A stretch of 64,000 bases of DNA from assembly GCF_005938105.1 (NCBI RefSeq), contig NZ_VCPE01000002.1, forward strand, positions 434,001 to 498,000. Direction: 5' to 3'. Below are positions 21,022-29,575 of the stretch, one piece after another. Below the pieces are notes generated by a model, which saw only the letters and a list, made by a program, of their open reading frames with translations, was not told the origin of the DNA and did no database searches. Position 1 is the first letter of the stretch, and each line of letters starts with the position of its first letter. A program made the translations under genes and the position numbers. This DNA comes from Brucella haematophila. Lineage in GTDB: Bacteria > Pseudomonadota > Alphaproteobacteria > Rhizobiales > Rhizobiaceae.

Positions 21022-21118
21022 GAGCATTTCCAGCAAAAGTGCGAAGCGCCTACGCAGGGAAATCAGTCCACTGGACTGATTTCTGATCCTGCTTCGATGC
21101 GTAGGATAATGCGTAAAA
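21022..21118. repeat. Extragenic repeat element, long copy
   Basis: Begins AGCATTTCCAGCAAAAGTGCGAAGCG and ends ATGCGTAAA, as does the reversed short copy at 40851-40900. An extra stretch includes a perfect 23-base palindrome AAATCAGTCCA-C-TGGACTGATTT at 21060-21082. Confidence 0.7.
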
Positions 21119-21123
21119 ATAGA

Positions 21124-21164
21124 TAGAGCGGTTCCACGATTCCGTTTTAACCGGAACCACTCTA
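21124..21164. repeat. Inverted repeat with TAGAGCGGTTCC ends
   Basis: TAGAGCGGTTCC at 21124-21135 pairs with GGAACCACTCTA at 21153-21164 with one mismatch. It directly follows the longer extragenic element. Confidence 0.6.
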
Positions 21165-21176
21165 GAGAGAATGCAG

Positions 21177-21210
21177 AAAGGCTCGCGTAAGCGGGCCTTT
21201 CCTGTTTTTA
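21177..21210. terminator. Bidirectional terminator between lpdA and the small membrane protein gene
   Basis: AAAGGCTCGC / GCGGGCCTTT form a ten-base stem with a GTAA loop; CCTGTTTTT follows on the plus strand. It lies between convergent genes. Confidence 0.7.
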
Positions 21211-21216
21211 TGAGAA

Positions 21217-21495
21217 TTAATTCTGGGCTGGCGGATTGGCAGGCGTTGCCGGAGCCGGTGTTGCGGGCTCGCTCTGCGTTGCTGGTGCGGGTGGCGGTGC
21301 TGCCGTGTCGGTTCTCGTGCCATTCTTGTAGAAGAAATAGCCGAGAATGATGATTGCCACGAGCAGAACGGCACCCAGAAGATAGCCGCTTCCGCCGCGT
21401 TGCGGCGGTGGCATGCCGGAAGGATCGGAAAGTCCCGGATCAGTATTGACCGGGTTCGTTCTGGGGTCGTTTCGCGGATCGAGGGGATCAACCAT
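21217..21495 (-). CDS. Small single-pass membrane protein with proline/alanine-rich tail
   Basis: A 92-residue protein not recognised beyond its architecture. A polar N-terminus rich in Asp, Pro, Asn and Arg (MVDPLDPRNDPRTNP) is followed by one hydrophobic helix (GYLLGAVLLVAIIILGYFFY) and a C-terminal tail of Ala, Pro and Thr repeats. The start at 21495 is supported by GGAGGAG seven bases upstream; the frame extends further but without a better start. Similar small proteins with a single helix and a PA-rich tail are frequent in Rhizobiales. The tail is likely periplasmic. A terminator lies between it and lpdA. Confidence 0.75.
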   Translation of the reverse strand: MVDPLDPRNDPRTNPVNTDPGLSDPSGMPPPQRGGSGYLLGAVLLVAIIILGYFFYKNGTRTDTAAPPPAPATQSEPATPAPATPANPPAQN

Positions 21496-21608
21496 TGCGC
21501 GCTCCTCCAGTTGTCGCATCGGGTTTGCGCGGCCTCCCAGCCGTCACAAACCTGCTTCAGCAGAGTGAACGCAGTCAAAAGCCGATTGTTCCGCGTGCGG
21601 GCAGGGGG

Positions 21609-22616
21609 CTAAAGCGCCGTCAGGCGATAACCCTTGGCGCGTAGCAATTCCACCACGCCTTCTTCGCCCGGCAGGTGCAGGGCGCCGACAGCGATGAAGA
21701 CGTTGCCTTTTTCCAGCAGTGGAACGGCACGATCCGCCATGGTGTGGTTGCGGTCGGTGATCAGATATTTCAGGAACAGATCATAATCCTGATCGGACAG
21801 TGCGTCCGGCACAATTCTTCTCAGCGCCGGCATGATCATGCCAAGCTCGCCCTTCAGATAAAGCGCGGTCGTCGTTTCCATGGCGTCTTCGGTTCTGTCA
21901 CCATAGTCGACCGTGGCGATGAGATTGCGAATGTGAAAATCGAGCGGAAGCTTGTCGGTGGCTTCGAACTGTTCCGCAGCCGTTTCCAGCCCTTCAACAT
22001 TGCGCCCTTCAGACTGGGCATTGATTGCCAGATACTCGTCGAGCGACTTCACGCCTTCGCTTTTGCGCTCGCGCTCGCATTTGGGGAGGGCCAGCAGCGT
22101 GGTCAGAATCCACGGCTTCATCTTGGCGACCGCATCGAGAATAATGCCGCGCTCCGCAAGCTTCTTTTCGATATCCTCCCGCCTGTCGGCAGGCAGGTGC
22201 GACTTGAGCGTGCTGCCATCGGTGAAAAGCAGCAGTTCGGGACGCTCCAGCTTCAAACGCAGAAAGTTCTTCTGATCGAGAACATCGGTGGTTTCGATCA
22301 CAACGGTGCCGGTGGATTGATAGGCGTCTTGCACGACCTTCGGCAGTTCCAGCACACGTGGATCGCTGAGATGGATGGTGCCAAACAGATAGGACGGGGC
22401 TACTCCGTCCTTTTCGATCTTCCAGATGCGGCCCTGATGGTTGGGGATCGATTCTGCTTCCGCACGCAGTTTTTCCCAGAGCGCGGGATCGTTTTTCTCC
22501 ACGCCATCGACGAGATTTTCGCCCCGAATGGAGCAGGCGGGAGCTTTTTCGTCAGCTCGCGCGGTGACGGAACCGGCGAAGACGGCGCATAGAAGAACGA
22601 GAAGCAGCTTTTTCAT
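21609..22616 (-). CDS. TraB/GumN family protein
   Basis: A 335-residue exported protein of the TraB/PrgY/GumN superfamily. The signature SYLFGTIHLSDPRVLELP (about residues 84-101) and the C-terminal FIAVGALHLPGEEGVVELLRAKGY match the family, whose members are thought to be metalloprotease-like (Tiki-related) with conserved GxxH motifs. The chosen start gives a signal peptide MKKLLLVLLCAVFAGSVTARA; an upstream ATG would add six residues. The protein is probably periplasmic. It is downstream of xerC on the same strand with a 45-base gap. The molecular function of bacterial members is unknown. Confidence 0.88.
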   Translation of the reverse strand: MKKLLLVLLCAVFAGSVTARADEKAPACSIRGENLVDGVEKNDPALWEKLRAEAESIPNHQGRIWKIEKDGVAPSYLFGTIHLSDPRVLELPKVVQDAYQSTGTVVIETTDVLDQKNFLRLKLERPELLLFTDGSTLKSHLPADRREDIEKKLAERGIILDAVAKMKPWILTTLLALPKCERERKSEGVKSLDEYLAINAQSEGRNVEGLETAAEQFEATDKLPLDFHIRNLIATVDYGDRTEDAMETTTALYLKGELGMIMPALRRIVPDALSDQDYDLFLKYLITDRNHTMADRAVPLLEKGNVFIAVGALHLPGEEGVVELLRAKGYRLTAL

Positions 22617-22661
22617 ACAGGGGAATATAAGCAATCTTCCGCGATGTAAAAGGTGGCCAAT

Positions 22662-23609
22662 TCAGGCTCTCGGATGCGCCTTGTCATAAACTTCCAGCAA
22701 CCGCTCCGTATCCACGCCGGTATAGATCTGCGTGGTGGACAGGCTGGCATGGCCAAGCAGTTCCTGAATCGTGCGCAGGTCACCGCCGCGACCCAACAGA
22801 TGCGTGGCGAAGGAATGGCGCAGCGCGTGCGGCGTGGCGCTGTCGGGCAGACCAAGCCCGGCGCGCAGCTTTTGCATTTCGCGCTGGATGATGGCGGCAT
22901 GAAGCTCGCCGCCTTTCGCACCGCGAAACAGCGGCTTGTCGGCAGACAGATCATAGGGGCACAGCGCGCGATATTGCGCGATGGCGCGATGGATAATCGG
23001 CAGCAGGGGCACAAGCCGGGACTTGTTGCCCTTGCCGGTTATGGTGATCGAAAGCGCGGAACTGTCGGACAGTGCATCGCCTTTGAGGCCAAGAGCCTCG
23101 GAAATGCGCAGGCCGCAGCCATAGAGCAAGGTGAGCACTGCGGCGTTGCGCGCCGCGATCCACGGTTCCTCGGCCATCTGGCCGTCGGCTGCAACCACAC
23201 GGCGGGCGTCGTCAGCGGTTAGCGGTTTCGGCAGGGATTTTGGCTGGCGCGGTGCGCGCATGGCGCTCGCGCCTGCGGCATTGGCCAGACCGCGTTTTTC
23301 CAGATGGCGCAGCAGGGAGCGTATACCGGCCAGACCACGCCCAAGGGTGCGCGCGCCCGCGCCATCATTGCGGCGGCTTGCGAGGAACGAGCGCAGATCG
23401 GCAACGCGCAGGCTGCTGACATCTTTCAGCGAGGGCGGTTCGCCCAGATGTCCGGTGAGGAAATTGAGAAATTGCCGCGAGTCGCGCTCATAGGCTTCGA
23501 CGGTATTTTCGGAAAGACGGCGCGTATCCTTCAATGTTTTCAGCCATTCCTCACGCGCAGCCGCAAGGTCTGCACGGGCAGGAATCAGGAATTCGCCATT
23601 CATCGCCAT
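22662..23609 (-). CDS. xerC: Tyrosine recombinase XerC
   Basis: A 315-residue tyrosine recombinase, the normal size for XerC, which with XerD resolves chromosome dimers at dif. The N-terminal SAM-like DNA-binding domain (LKDTRRLSENTVEAYERDSRQFL) is followed by the catalytic domain with the first arginine in LLYGCGLRISEAL, then HALRHSFATHLL, LLGHASLSTTQIYTGVD with the nucleophilic tyrosine. Two ATGs are close (23609 and 23603); I used the longer. Assigning XerC rather than XerD rests on length and general resemblance. It may work with the FtsK encoded at 41017, which activates Xer recombination. Confidence 0.9.
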   Translation of the reverse strand: MAMNGEFLIPARADLAAAREEWLKTLKDTRRLSENTVEAYERDSRQFLNFLTGHLGEPPSLKDVSSLRVADLRSFLASRRNDGAGARTLGRGLAGIRSLLRHLEKRGLANAAGASAMRAPRQPKSLPKPLTADDARRVVAADGQMAEEPWIAARNAAVLTLLYGCGLRISEALGLKGDALSDSSALSITITGKGNKSRLVPLLPIIHRAIAQYRALCPYDLSADKPLFRGAKGGELHAAIIQREMQKLRAGLGLPDSATPHALRHSFATHLLGRGGDLRTIQELLGHASLSTTQIYTGVDTERLLEVYDKAHPRA

Positions 23610-23818
23610 CTTGAAATCTACCGGTTGAAGTTTAGGCTGACAGTTTGTCAGGGAGAGGTTACCGGCTGGTTGCCATAGTGTGTTTGGCAGCCAGATTGAC
23701 GGAACCAAGCATTTTTCTTGGCGTTTCTGTCTGAATTCGCTAAGCGATAAAGCTAATCAGCAGCGCATATCGGTCTCACTGTCGGGGCGATGTGCCCGAA
23801 TCCAGATCAGGGGCAACC

Positions 23819-24397
23819 ATGCCACGTCCAGAAAATCCGATTCAGCTTGCCGTCGTCGGTGCCGCCCATGGCATCCGTGGCGAAGTCAGAATCAAGACAT
23901 TTACCGAAGATCCGCTTTCAATTGGCGATTATGGCCTGCTTTACGATGAGCAGGGCAAGGGCTACGAGGTTCTTGAAGCACGGGCCGCCAAGACGGTCGT
24001 GATCGTGCGCTTCAAGGGCGTCAACGACCGCAATGCCGCCGAGGCGCTGAATGGCACTGCGCTTTACATCGACCGTTCGCAATTATCGGATGACGATCTC
24101 GAAGACGACGAGTTCTTCCAGACCGACCTGATCGGTCTTGCGGCAATCGATGCCGAGGGCAAGAGCTATGGCGTTGTGAGCGCGGTGTTCGATTTCGGTG
24201 GTGGCGACCTCATCGAGCTGAGCGAGAAGGGCAAGCGCCCGATGCTCATTCCCTTCACCGAAGCGGCTGTGCCGGAGATCGACTTTGAAAAAGGCACCCT
24301 GCTGGTGGAGCCATTCGCGGCGGGCCTGATCCCCGATGAAAATGACAATCCGCTGAAGGGTGGCAATCAGCAGAAGAAGCGACCGAAGAAGTCATGA
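23819..24397 (+). CDS. rimM: Ribosome maturation factor RimM
   Basis: A 192-residue RimM, which helps assemble the head of the 30S subunit by binding S19 and 16S rRNA. The N-terminal beta-barrel domain has [18 protein letters not shown] and [16 protein letters not shown]; the C-terminal PRC-barrel domain has [11 protein letters not shown] and [16 protein letters not shown]. The start was set at [12 protein letters not shown] to match relatives; an ATG 27 bases upstream is in frame. The tail is Lys- and Asn-rich. It overlaps trmD by four bases (ATGA), showing translational coupling, as is usual. Confidence 0.95.
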   Translation: MPRPENPIQLAVVGAAHGIRGEVRIKTFTEDPLSIGDYGLLYDEQGKGYEVLEARAAKTVVIVRFKGVNDRNAAEALNGTALYIDRSQLSDDDLEDDEFFQTDLIGLAAIDAEGKSYGVVSAVFDFGGGDLIELSEKGKRPMLIPFTEAAVPEIDFEKGTLLVEPFAAGLIPDENDNPLKGGNQQKKRPKKS

Positions 24398-25134
24398 CGG
24401 GTGAATCTTCGCACCTTCTGCCGGAAGTCAAAGAAGCAGGCTTTTTCCATGCTTCTGTGCTGACGCTCTATCCGGAAATGTTTCCGGGGCCGCTTGGCGT
24501 TTCACTGGCCGGCAAGGCGCTTGCCGAGGCGAAATGGCAGCTCGATACGGTGCAGATTCGCGATTTTGCCGAAGGCAGGCATCGCATGGTCGATGACACG
24601 CCGTCGGGCGGTGGCGCGGGCATGGTGATGAAGCCCGATGTGATTGCGCGGGCGCTCGATTCCGTTGCCGATGATCGTCCGATGCTGCTGATGACCCCGC
24701 GCGGTGCGCCGCTGACGCAAAAACGCGTGCGCGAGCTTGCAGCCGGGCCGGGCGCGATCATTCTGTGCGGACGCTTCGAAGGCGTGGATGAACGCGTGAT
24801 TGAAGCGCGCCAACTCGAGGAAGTCTCGATCGGCGATTATATTCTTTCGGGCGGCGAGACGGCGGCCATCGTGTTGCTGGATGCTGTGGTGCGGCTGTTG
24901 CCGGGCGTGATGGGCAATCAGCAATCGGGCGAAACGGAAAGTTTTGAGACCGGGCTGCTTGAGCATCCGCATTATACGCGTCCGCAGGTCTGGGAAGACA
25001 GGTCTATCCCCGATGTTCTGACATCCGGCAATCATGGCGCCATCGACAAATGGCGACATGCGCAGGCGGAGCGGATCACCCGTGAACGCCGACCTGATCT
25101 CTGGGATGCCTATCAGGAGACAAAACGCAAATGA
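24394..25134 (+). CDS. trmD: tRNA (guanine-37-N1)-methyltransferase TrmD
   Basis: A 246-residue SPOUT methyltransferase that makes m1G37 in tRNAs reading CNN codons and prevents frameshifts. Features are the [18 protein letters not shown] start, [16 protein letters not shown], the AdoMet-binding [11 protein letters not shown] and [11 protein letters not shown] knot loop, and the C-terminal helical domain. It overlaps rimM upstream and the DUF4260 gene downstream by four bases each, so the three are one transcription and translation unit. In many relatives rplS follows directly; here it is 2.2 kb away. Confidence 0.96.
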   Translation: MTGESSHLLPEVKEAGFFHASVLTLYPEMFPGPLGVSLAGKALAEAKWQLDTVQIRDFAEGRHRMVDDTPSGGGAGMVMKPDVIARALDSVADDRPMLLMTPRGAPLTQKRVRELAAGPGAIILCGRFEGVDERVIEARQLEEVSIGDYILSGGETAAIVLLDAVVRLLPGVMGNQQSGETESFETGLLEHPHYTRPQVWEDRSIPDVLTSGNHGAIDKWRHAQAERITRERRPDLWDAYQETKRK

Positions 25135-25481
25135 ATCTGATCCAGCGCCTTGAAAGCCTGTCCCTCGCGCTTTTGGCGCTCGGAGCCTACTGGGTGAGTG
25201 GAGCAAGCTGGTGGCTTTTTGCCATTCTGGTTCTGGCGCCTGATCTGTCGTTCTTTGCCTATATGAAGGGACCGCGCACCGGTGCGGTTGTCTATAATAT
25301 TGCCCATAGCTGGATCGGCGTGGTTCTGCTGGCCGTGTTTGGCTGGGCAATGAACTGGCAGATTTGTATCGCCATGGCGCTGATCTGGGCAGTGCATATC
25401 GGCATCGACCGGGCGCTTGGCTTCGGCCTCAAATATGGATCAGGCTTTCAGGATACGCATCTGGGCCGGATCGGCAAATAG
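25131..25481 (+). CDS. DUF4260 membrane protein
   Basis: A 116-residue integral membrane protein with about four short hydrophobic segments. The sequence [26 protein letters not shown] and the closing [19 protein letters not shown] are characteristic of the DUF4260 family; the function is unknown. The start overlaps the trmD stop by four bases (ATGA), so it is coupled to the rimM-trmD operon. A strong bidirectional terminator follows (25485-25513). Confidence 0.85.
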   Translation: MNLIQRLESLSLALLALGAYWVSGASWWLFAILVLAPDLSFFAYMKGPRTGAVVYNIAHSWIGVVLLAVFGWAMNWQICIAMALIWAVHIGIDRALGFGLKYGSGFQDTHLGRIGK

Positions 25482-25484
25482 ATG

Positions 25485-25513
25485 AAAATGCCCGGTTTTC
25501 ACCGGGCATTTTG
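25485..25513. terminator. Bidirectional terminator between DUF4260 and NCS1 genes
   Basis: AAAATGCCCGG / CCGGGCATTTT form an eleven-base stem with A-run on one side and T-run on the other, between convergent genes. Confidence 0.85.
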
Positions 25514-25515
25514 TT

Positions 25516-26976
25516 TCATGCATGCTGCTTTGCGGATGCGTGCGCCTGCACTTCCGGCCTGCGGAGTATGAAATAGACGCCGCCGCCAATGCCAACGCCG
25601 AAGAACCAGCCATAGGTTCCCCACCAGTCCGGCAGAAGATTAGTGGCCATCGGCAGGACAGACGAGAACAGAGCGCCAATTGCAAAGGCTATGAATGCCT
25701 TGACGTGCCAGCCGTTCTGGAAGCGGAACTCGCCATTCTCCTGATAAAGATCGGCGACATTCAACTGTCCGCGACGCAGCAGATAATAGTCGACCATCAT
25801 GATCCCGAAGATCGGCCCCATGGTGGAACCCAGGAAATTGACGAAATGTGCAGCGCCGGTTTCCCATGGCGCGAACGGATAGAGGATCAGCGCGATCAGC
25901 GCCGCAATGACACCGCCCCGCTTGAAGGAAACCTTTTGCGGAAATGTGTTTGAGAAATCGAAGGCGGCGGAAACGAAGTTTGCAACCACATTGATGCCGA
26001 GCGTTGCGACAGTGAATGTCAGCGCGGCCAGAAGCGCCAGGAACCAGCTGTCGAACTTTGCTGAAATCTGGTCAGGATGCAGCAGCACTTCGCCATAGAC
26101 GGTGAAAGCGGCGGTGGTTGTGACACCGGCAACGAGGCAGAAGGCCAGAAGATTGACCGGCAGGCCCCATAGATTGCCGCGCCGCAGCGCCGCTTCATCC
26201 TTGGCATAGCGCGAGAAGTCGCAGAAATTGAGATAAAGCGCTGCGAAATAGGTGATCCAGGTGGCGGCGACCGCTGCCAGCGCGGCGATGGAACCCGGCT
26301 CGCCGGACACGCCAGCGTCCCTTGTCTTCTCCAGCAGAATATCGCGCGGGATTTCGCTGCCGAAAGAGAATGTACCCGCCTTGATGACCAGATAGACGGC
26401 CAGAATGAGCATCATGATCCAGACAGCCGGACCGGCCCAATCCTGAAAGCGGCGCACCGTTTCCATGCCACGCTGGATGATCAGCAACTGAGCCGCCCAG
26501 ACCAGCACGTAGCAGATGACTTCGAGGGTGGAGTGGCCGAGCAAGTGGCTGTTCTGGTGGAAGGCCAGCATGCTGTCATTACGGATCAGCAGCGCAACGA
26601 GCGCGCCAGAGGCCGCAGCCGTCTGCGCGCCATACCAGAAACAGGCGACGACGCCGCGCACGAGCGCCGGAAAATTCGCGCCAAATGTGCCGAAAGACGC
26701 GCGCGCCAGCACCGGAAACGGCACGCCTGTCCGCACGCCTGCATTGCCGACGAGGCTCATCAGGAAGAAGATCACCAGAGAGCCAAGGCCGATGGCAATG
26801 ACGAAGTTCAGAAAGCTGCCGCAAAGCAGAAAAAGACTTGCAGCAAGATAATAGCCCCAAAGACTATGAACGTCCGATGTCCAGACGTTGAAAATACTGA
26901 AAGCGCCCCATTTGCGTTCGACAGCAGGCGCCAGATCCTCATTATACAATGAGGGTGACGGTTGTTTGATAGTCAT
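25516..26976 (-). CDS. NCS1 family nucleobase:cation symporter
   Basis: A 486-residue transporter with about twelve hydrophobic helices, matching the NCS1 (cytosine/purine/allantoin/hydantoin/thiamine) family in length and layout. The N-terminal LYNEDLAPAVERKW is the family signature seen in PucI/Mhp1-type members, followed by the first helix with SDVHSLWGYYLAASL. The substrate cannot be fixed; cytosine, purine, allantoin or hydantoin are possible. The gene is inserted on the opposite strand between trmD-DUF4260 and rplS and is transcribed from the 329-base gap upstream of rplS. Confidence 0.88.
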   Translation of the reverse strand: MTIKQPSPSLYNEDLAPAVERKWGAFSIFNVWTSDVHSLWGYYLAASLFLLCGSFLNFVIAIGLGSLVIFFLMSLVGNAGVRTGVPFPVLARASFGTFGANFPALVRGVVACFWYGAQTAAASGALVALLIRNDSMLAFHQNSHLLGHSTLEVICYVLVWAAQLLIIQRGMETVRRFQDWAGPAVWIMMLILAVYLVIKAGTFSFGSEIPRDILLEKTRDAGVSGEPGSIAALAAVAATWITYFAALYLNFCDFSRYAKDEAALRRGNLWGLPVNLLAFCLVAGVTTTAAFTVYGEVLLHPDQISAKFDSWFLALLAALTFTVATLGINVVANFVSAAFDFSNTFPQKVSFKRGGVIAALIALILYPFAPWETGAAHFVNFLGSTMGPIFGIMMVDYYLLRRGQLNVADLYQENGEFRFQNGWHVKAFIAFAIGALFSSVLPMATNLLPDWWGTYGWFFGVGIGGGVYFILRRPEVQAHASAKQHA

Positions 26977-27305
26977 ATTGTCCCCATTTTAGCTTTATGC
27001 TTTTTTAGATTGCTTGCGTGCGAAGCATTTATTTTTGCAATATTTCTGACATAGTCACTTGCGGCTGGCTATTAAAAATTCTGACAGGGCGTGACAAATC
27101 CCTCGCAATGCTGTATTGGCGCGTCTGTTCGGGGAAACCCGACATTGCAATACCTCGTTCGGGCCAAGCCCGAGACGTCCGTAAACCAATAAATGGTGTA
27201 CCGCTCCTGCCTGATATTGAAGGCATAGCCGCAAGGCCAAGGATTGCTTGGCGGCAAGTGCAGAGCGCTCTGACTGTTTGAAAAGAACATAGAAGGAGTC
27301 AGACG
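26977..27305. other. Divergent promoter region between NCS1 gene and rplS
   Basis: 329 bases without a gene. The left part is A/T-rich, probably the NCS1 promoter; the right part is the long rplS leader, ending with AGAAGGAG before the rplS ATG. No known riboswitch was recognised. Confidence 0.55.
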
Positions 27306-27743
27306 ATGACCGACATCATTCGTCAGCTTGAAGCCGAACAGGCAGCAAAGATCGAAGAAAAGCGCAAGCTTCCAGATTTCCAGCCGGGCGACACGGTTCG
27401 CGTTCAGGTTCGCGTTACCGAAGGTACGCGCACCCGCGTGCAGGCCTATGAAGGCGTCTGCATTGCTCGTTCGGGCGCTGGCCTCAACGAAAACTTCACC
27501 GTTCGCAAGATTTCGTACGGCGAAGGCGTAGAGCGCGTATTCCCGGTTTACTCGCCAATCGTTGAAGGCGTTGAGCTGGTTCGCCGCGGTAAGGTCCGTC
27601 GCGCCAAGCTTTACTACCTGCGTGGCCTCACCGGTAAGGCTGCCCGTATTTCTGAAAAGAAAGACAACCGCACCAAGGCTGAGCGCGAAGCTGACAAGGC
27701 TGCCGCTGCCAAGGCCGAAGCTGCCAAGACCGCTGCTGAATAA
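27306..27743 (+). CDS. rplS: 50S ribosomal protein L19
   Basis: A 145-residue L19, slightly longer than the ~115-residue core because of a Lys/Ala-rich C-terminal tail. It opens [12 protein letters not shown] and contains [42 protein letters not shown] and [30 protein letters not shown]19 sits at the 30S-50S interface. A strong AGAAGGAG precedes the ATG. Its codon use (GTT, CGC, AAG, GAA) is that of a highly expressed gene. It is followed by a strong terminator. The family's usual neighbour trmD lies upstream but is separated by two genes. Confidence 0.97.
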   Translation: MTDIIRQLEAEQAAKIEEKRKLPDFQPGDTVRVQVRVTEGTRTRVQAYEGVCIARSGAGLNENFTVRKISYGEGVERVFPVYSPIVEGVELVRRGKVRRAKLYYLRGLTGKAARISEKKDNRTKAEREADKAAAAKAEAAKTAAE

Positions 27744-27763
27744 GTTTCAGTCAGAGATCTTTG

Positions 27764-27795
27764 AAAAAGGCGGCCATTGGCCGCCTTTTTTATTT
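27764..27795 (+). terminator. Rho-independent terminator after rplS
   Basis: AAAAAGGCGGCCA / TGGCCGCCTTTTTT form a long GC-rich stem with a T-run, 20 bases after the stop. Confidence 0.9.
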
Positions 27796-27953
27796 GCCAA
27801 ATGCACCGCGACACATAATATCAGGCATAATTCTGCCCGCTTTGCGCAAGATTGTTACTGCGACACCCTGTTGCGGTTACAGTTTCTTGACGAAACGCGA
27901 CGGCAGGTGCATATGACAGGCCAAATTAAGAACCGTTCAAAGGAACTCTCGCA

Positions 27954-29363
27954 ATGAGCGCGCCGCGTACACTTTATGACAAGATCTGGGACGACCATGT
28001 AGTGGATCAGCAGGAAGATGGTACCTGCCTCCTTTATATTGATCGCCATCTTGTGCACGAAGTGACGAGCCCGCAGGCTTTCGAAGGCCTGCGCATGGCT
28101 GGCCGTCAGGTGCGCCATCCCGAGAAGACGCTGGCCGTGGTCGATCACAACGTGCCGACTTCGAAAGATCGCGTCAACGGCATCAAGAACGAAGAAAGCC
28201 GCATTCAGGTTGAGGCTCTCGCCAAGAATGCTGCCGATTTCAACGTCGAATATTATTCCGAACGCGATCGTCGTCAGGGCGTCGTGCACATCGTTGGACC
28301 GGAACAGGGCTTCACCCTGCCGGGCATGACGATTGTCTGCGGCGACAGCCACACCTCGACCCATGGCGCATTCGGTTCGCTGGCGCATGGTATCGGTACG
28401 TCGGAAGTCGAGCATGTGCTCGCAACCCAGACGCTGATCCAGAAGAAAGCCAAGAACATGCTGGTGTGTGTTGAGGGTGAACTGGCTCCCGGCGTCACCG
28501 CCAAGGACATCACACTCGCCATCATCGGTGAAATCGGTACCGCAGGCGGCACCGGCTATGTGATCGAATATGCAGGCAGCGCCATTCGCTCGCTGTCGAT
28601 GGAAGGTCGCATGACTGTCTGCAACATGTCGATTGAAGGCGGCGCACGCGCTGGTCTGATCGCTCCGGACGAAACGACCTTTGCCTATGTGCAGGACAAG
28701 CCGCGCGCGCCGAAGGGCGAAGCGCTGGAGCAGGCTATCGGCTACTGGAAGACGCTGCATTCGGATGAAGGCGCGCATTTCGACAAGATCGTCGAACTGG
28801 ATGCCGCCAAGATTTCGCCCGTCGTCTCTTGGGGTTCTTCGCCGGAAGACGTTGTTTTCGTCACCGACATCGTTCCGAATCCGGACGAAATCAAGGACGA
28901 GACCAAGCGTGCATCGAAGTGGCGTGCACTCGACTATATGGGTCTGAAGCCGGGCACCAAGATGACCGACATCAAGATCGACCGCGTCTTCATCGGTTCC
29001 TGCACCAATGGCCGTATCGAAGATCTGCGCGACGCAGCGCGTATGGCCGCTGGCAAGAAGGTTGCCGATGGCGTCAACGCGATGATCGTGCCGGGCTCGG
29101 GTCTCGTGAAGGAACAGGCGGAAGCTGAAGGCCTCGACAAGATCTTCATCGAAGCCGGTTTCGACTGGCGCGAGCCGGGCTGCTCCATGTGCCTTGCGAT
29201 GAATGACGACCGTCTGAAGCCGGGTGAACGTTGCGCTTCGACCTCGAACCGTAACTTCGAAGGCCGTCAAGGCTTCAAGGGCCGCACCCATCTCGTATCG
29301 CCGGCTATGGCTGCCGCTGCTGCGATTGCCGGTCACTTCGTCGACATTCGCGACTGGAACTGA
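27954..29363 (+). CDS. leuC: 3-isopropylmalate dehydratase large subunit
   Basis: A 469-residue aconitase-family protein that with LeuD isomerises 2- to 3-isopropylmalate in leucine synthesis. The start is [17 protein letters not shown]. The 4Fe-4S ligands are in [18 protein letters not shown] and GCSMCLAMN, and [16 protein letters not shown] is the substrate-binding signature. The C-terminal [10 protein letters not shown] is also standard. No leuD is adjacent in the window. GGAACTCTCGCA precedes the ATG. A strong terminator follows, so leuC is monocistronic here. Confidence 0.97.
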   Translation: MSAPRTLYDKIWDDHVVDQQEDGTCLLYIDRHLVHEVTSPQAFEGLRMAGRQVRHPEKTLAVVDHNVPTSKDRVNGIKNEESRIQVEALAKNAADFNVEYYSERDRRQGVVHIVGPEQGFTLPGMTIVCGDSHTSTHGAFGSLAHGIGTSEVEHVLATQTLIQKKAKNMLVCVEGELAPGVTAKDITLAIIGEIGTAGGTGYVIEYAGSAIRSLSMEGRMTVCNMSIEGGARAGLIAPDETTFAYVQDKPRAPKGEALEQAIGYWKTLHSDEGAHFDKIVELDAAKISPVVSWGSSPEDVVFVTDIVPNPDEIKDETKRASKWRALDYMGLKPGTKMTDIKIDRVFIGSCTNGRIEDLRDAARMAAGKKVADGVNAMIVPGSGLVKEQAEAEGLDKIFIEAGFDWREPGCSMCLAMNDDRLKPGERCASTSNRNFEGRQGFKGRTHLVSPAMAAAAAIAGHFVDIRDWN

Positions 29364-29384
29364 GTTCCGTAAGACACCGATTTG

Positions 29385-29420
29385 AAAAAGCCGCCGGAGC
29401 GATCCGGCGGCTTTTTCTTT
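29385..29420 (+). terminator. Rho-independent terminator after leuC
   Basis: AAAAAGCCGCCGGA / TCCGGCGGCTTTTT stem of 14 base pairs with GCGA loop and T-run. Confidence 0.9.
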
Positions 29421-29575
29421 ATGCTTTGTTCTAAATAGAAATATCGAAAACAAATGCCTTAAACAGCAATGCTCTTATGAGCTTCTTCATGGTTTCCTCG
29501 CATATTCCATGTATATGCAAGTGCTGTTAGATTAGTGTTTTCTTATTTGACGCGCTTCGAACGGAAAAGGCATTC

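Noticed and set aside
27855-29453. A 532-residue minus-strand frame opposite leuC
   Set aside because: Overlaps leuC fully; no domain or ribosome-binding site.
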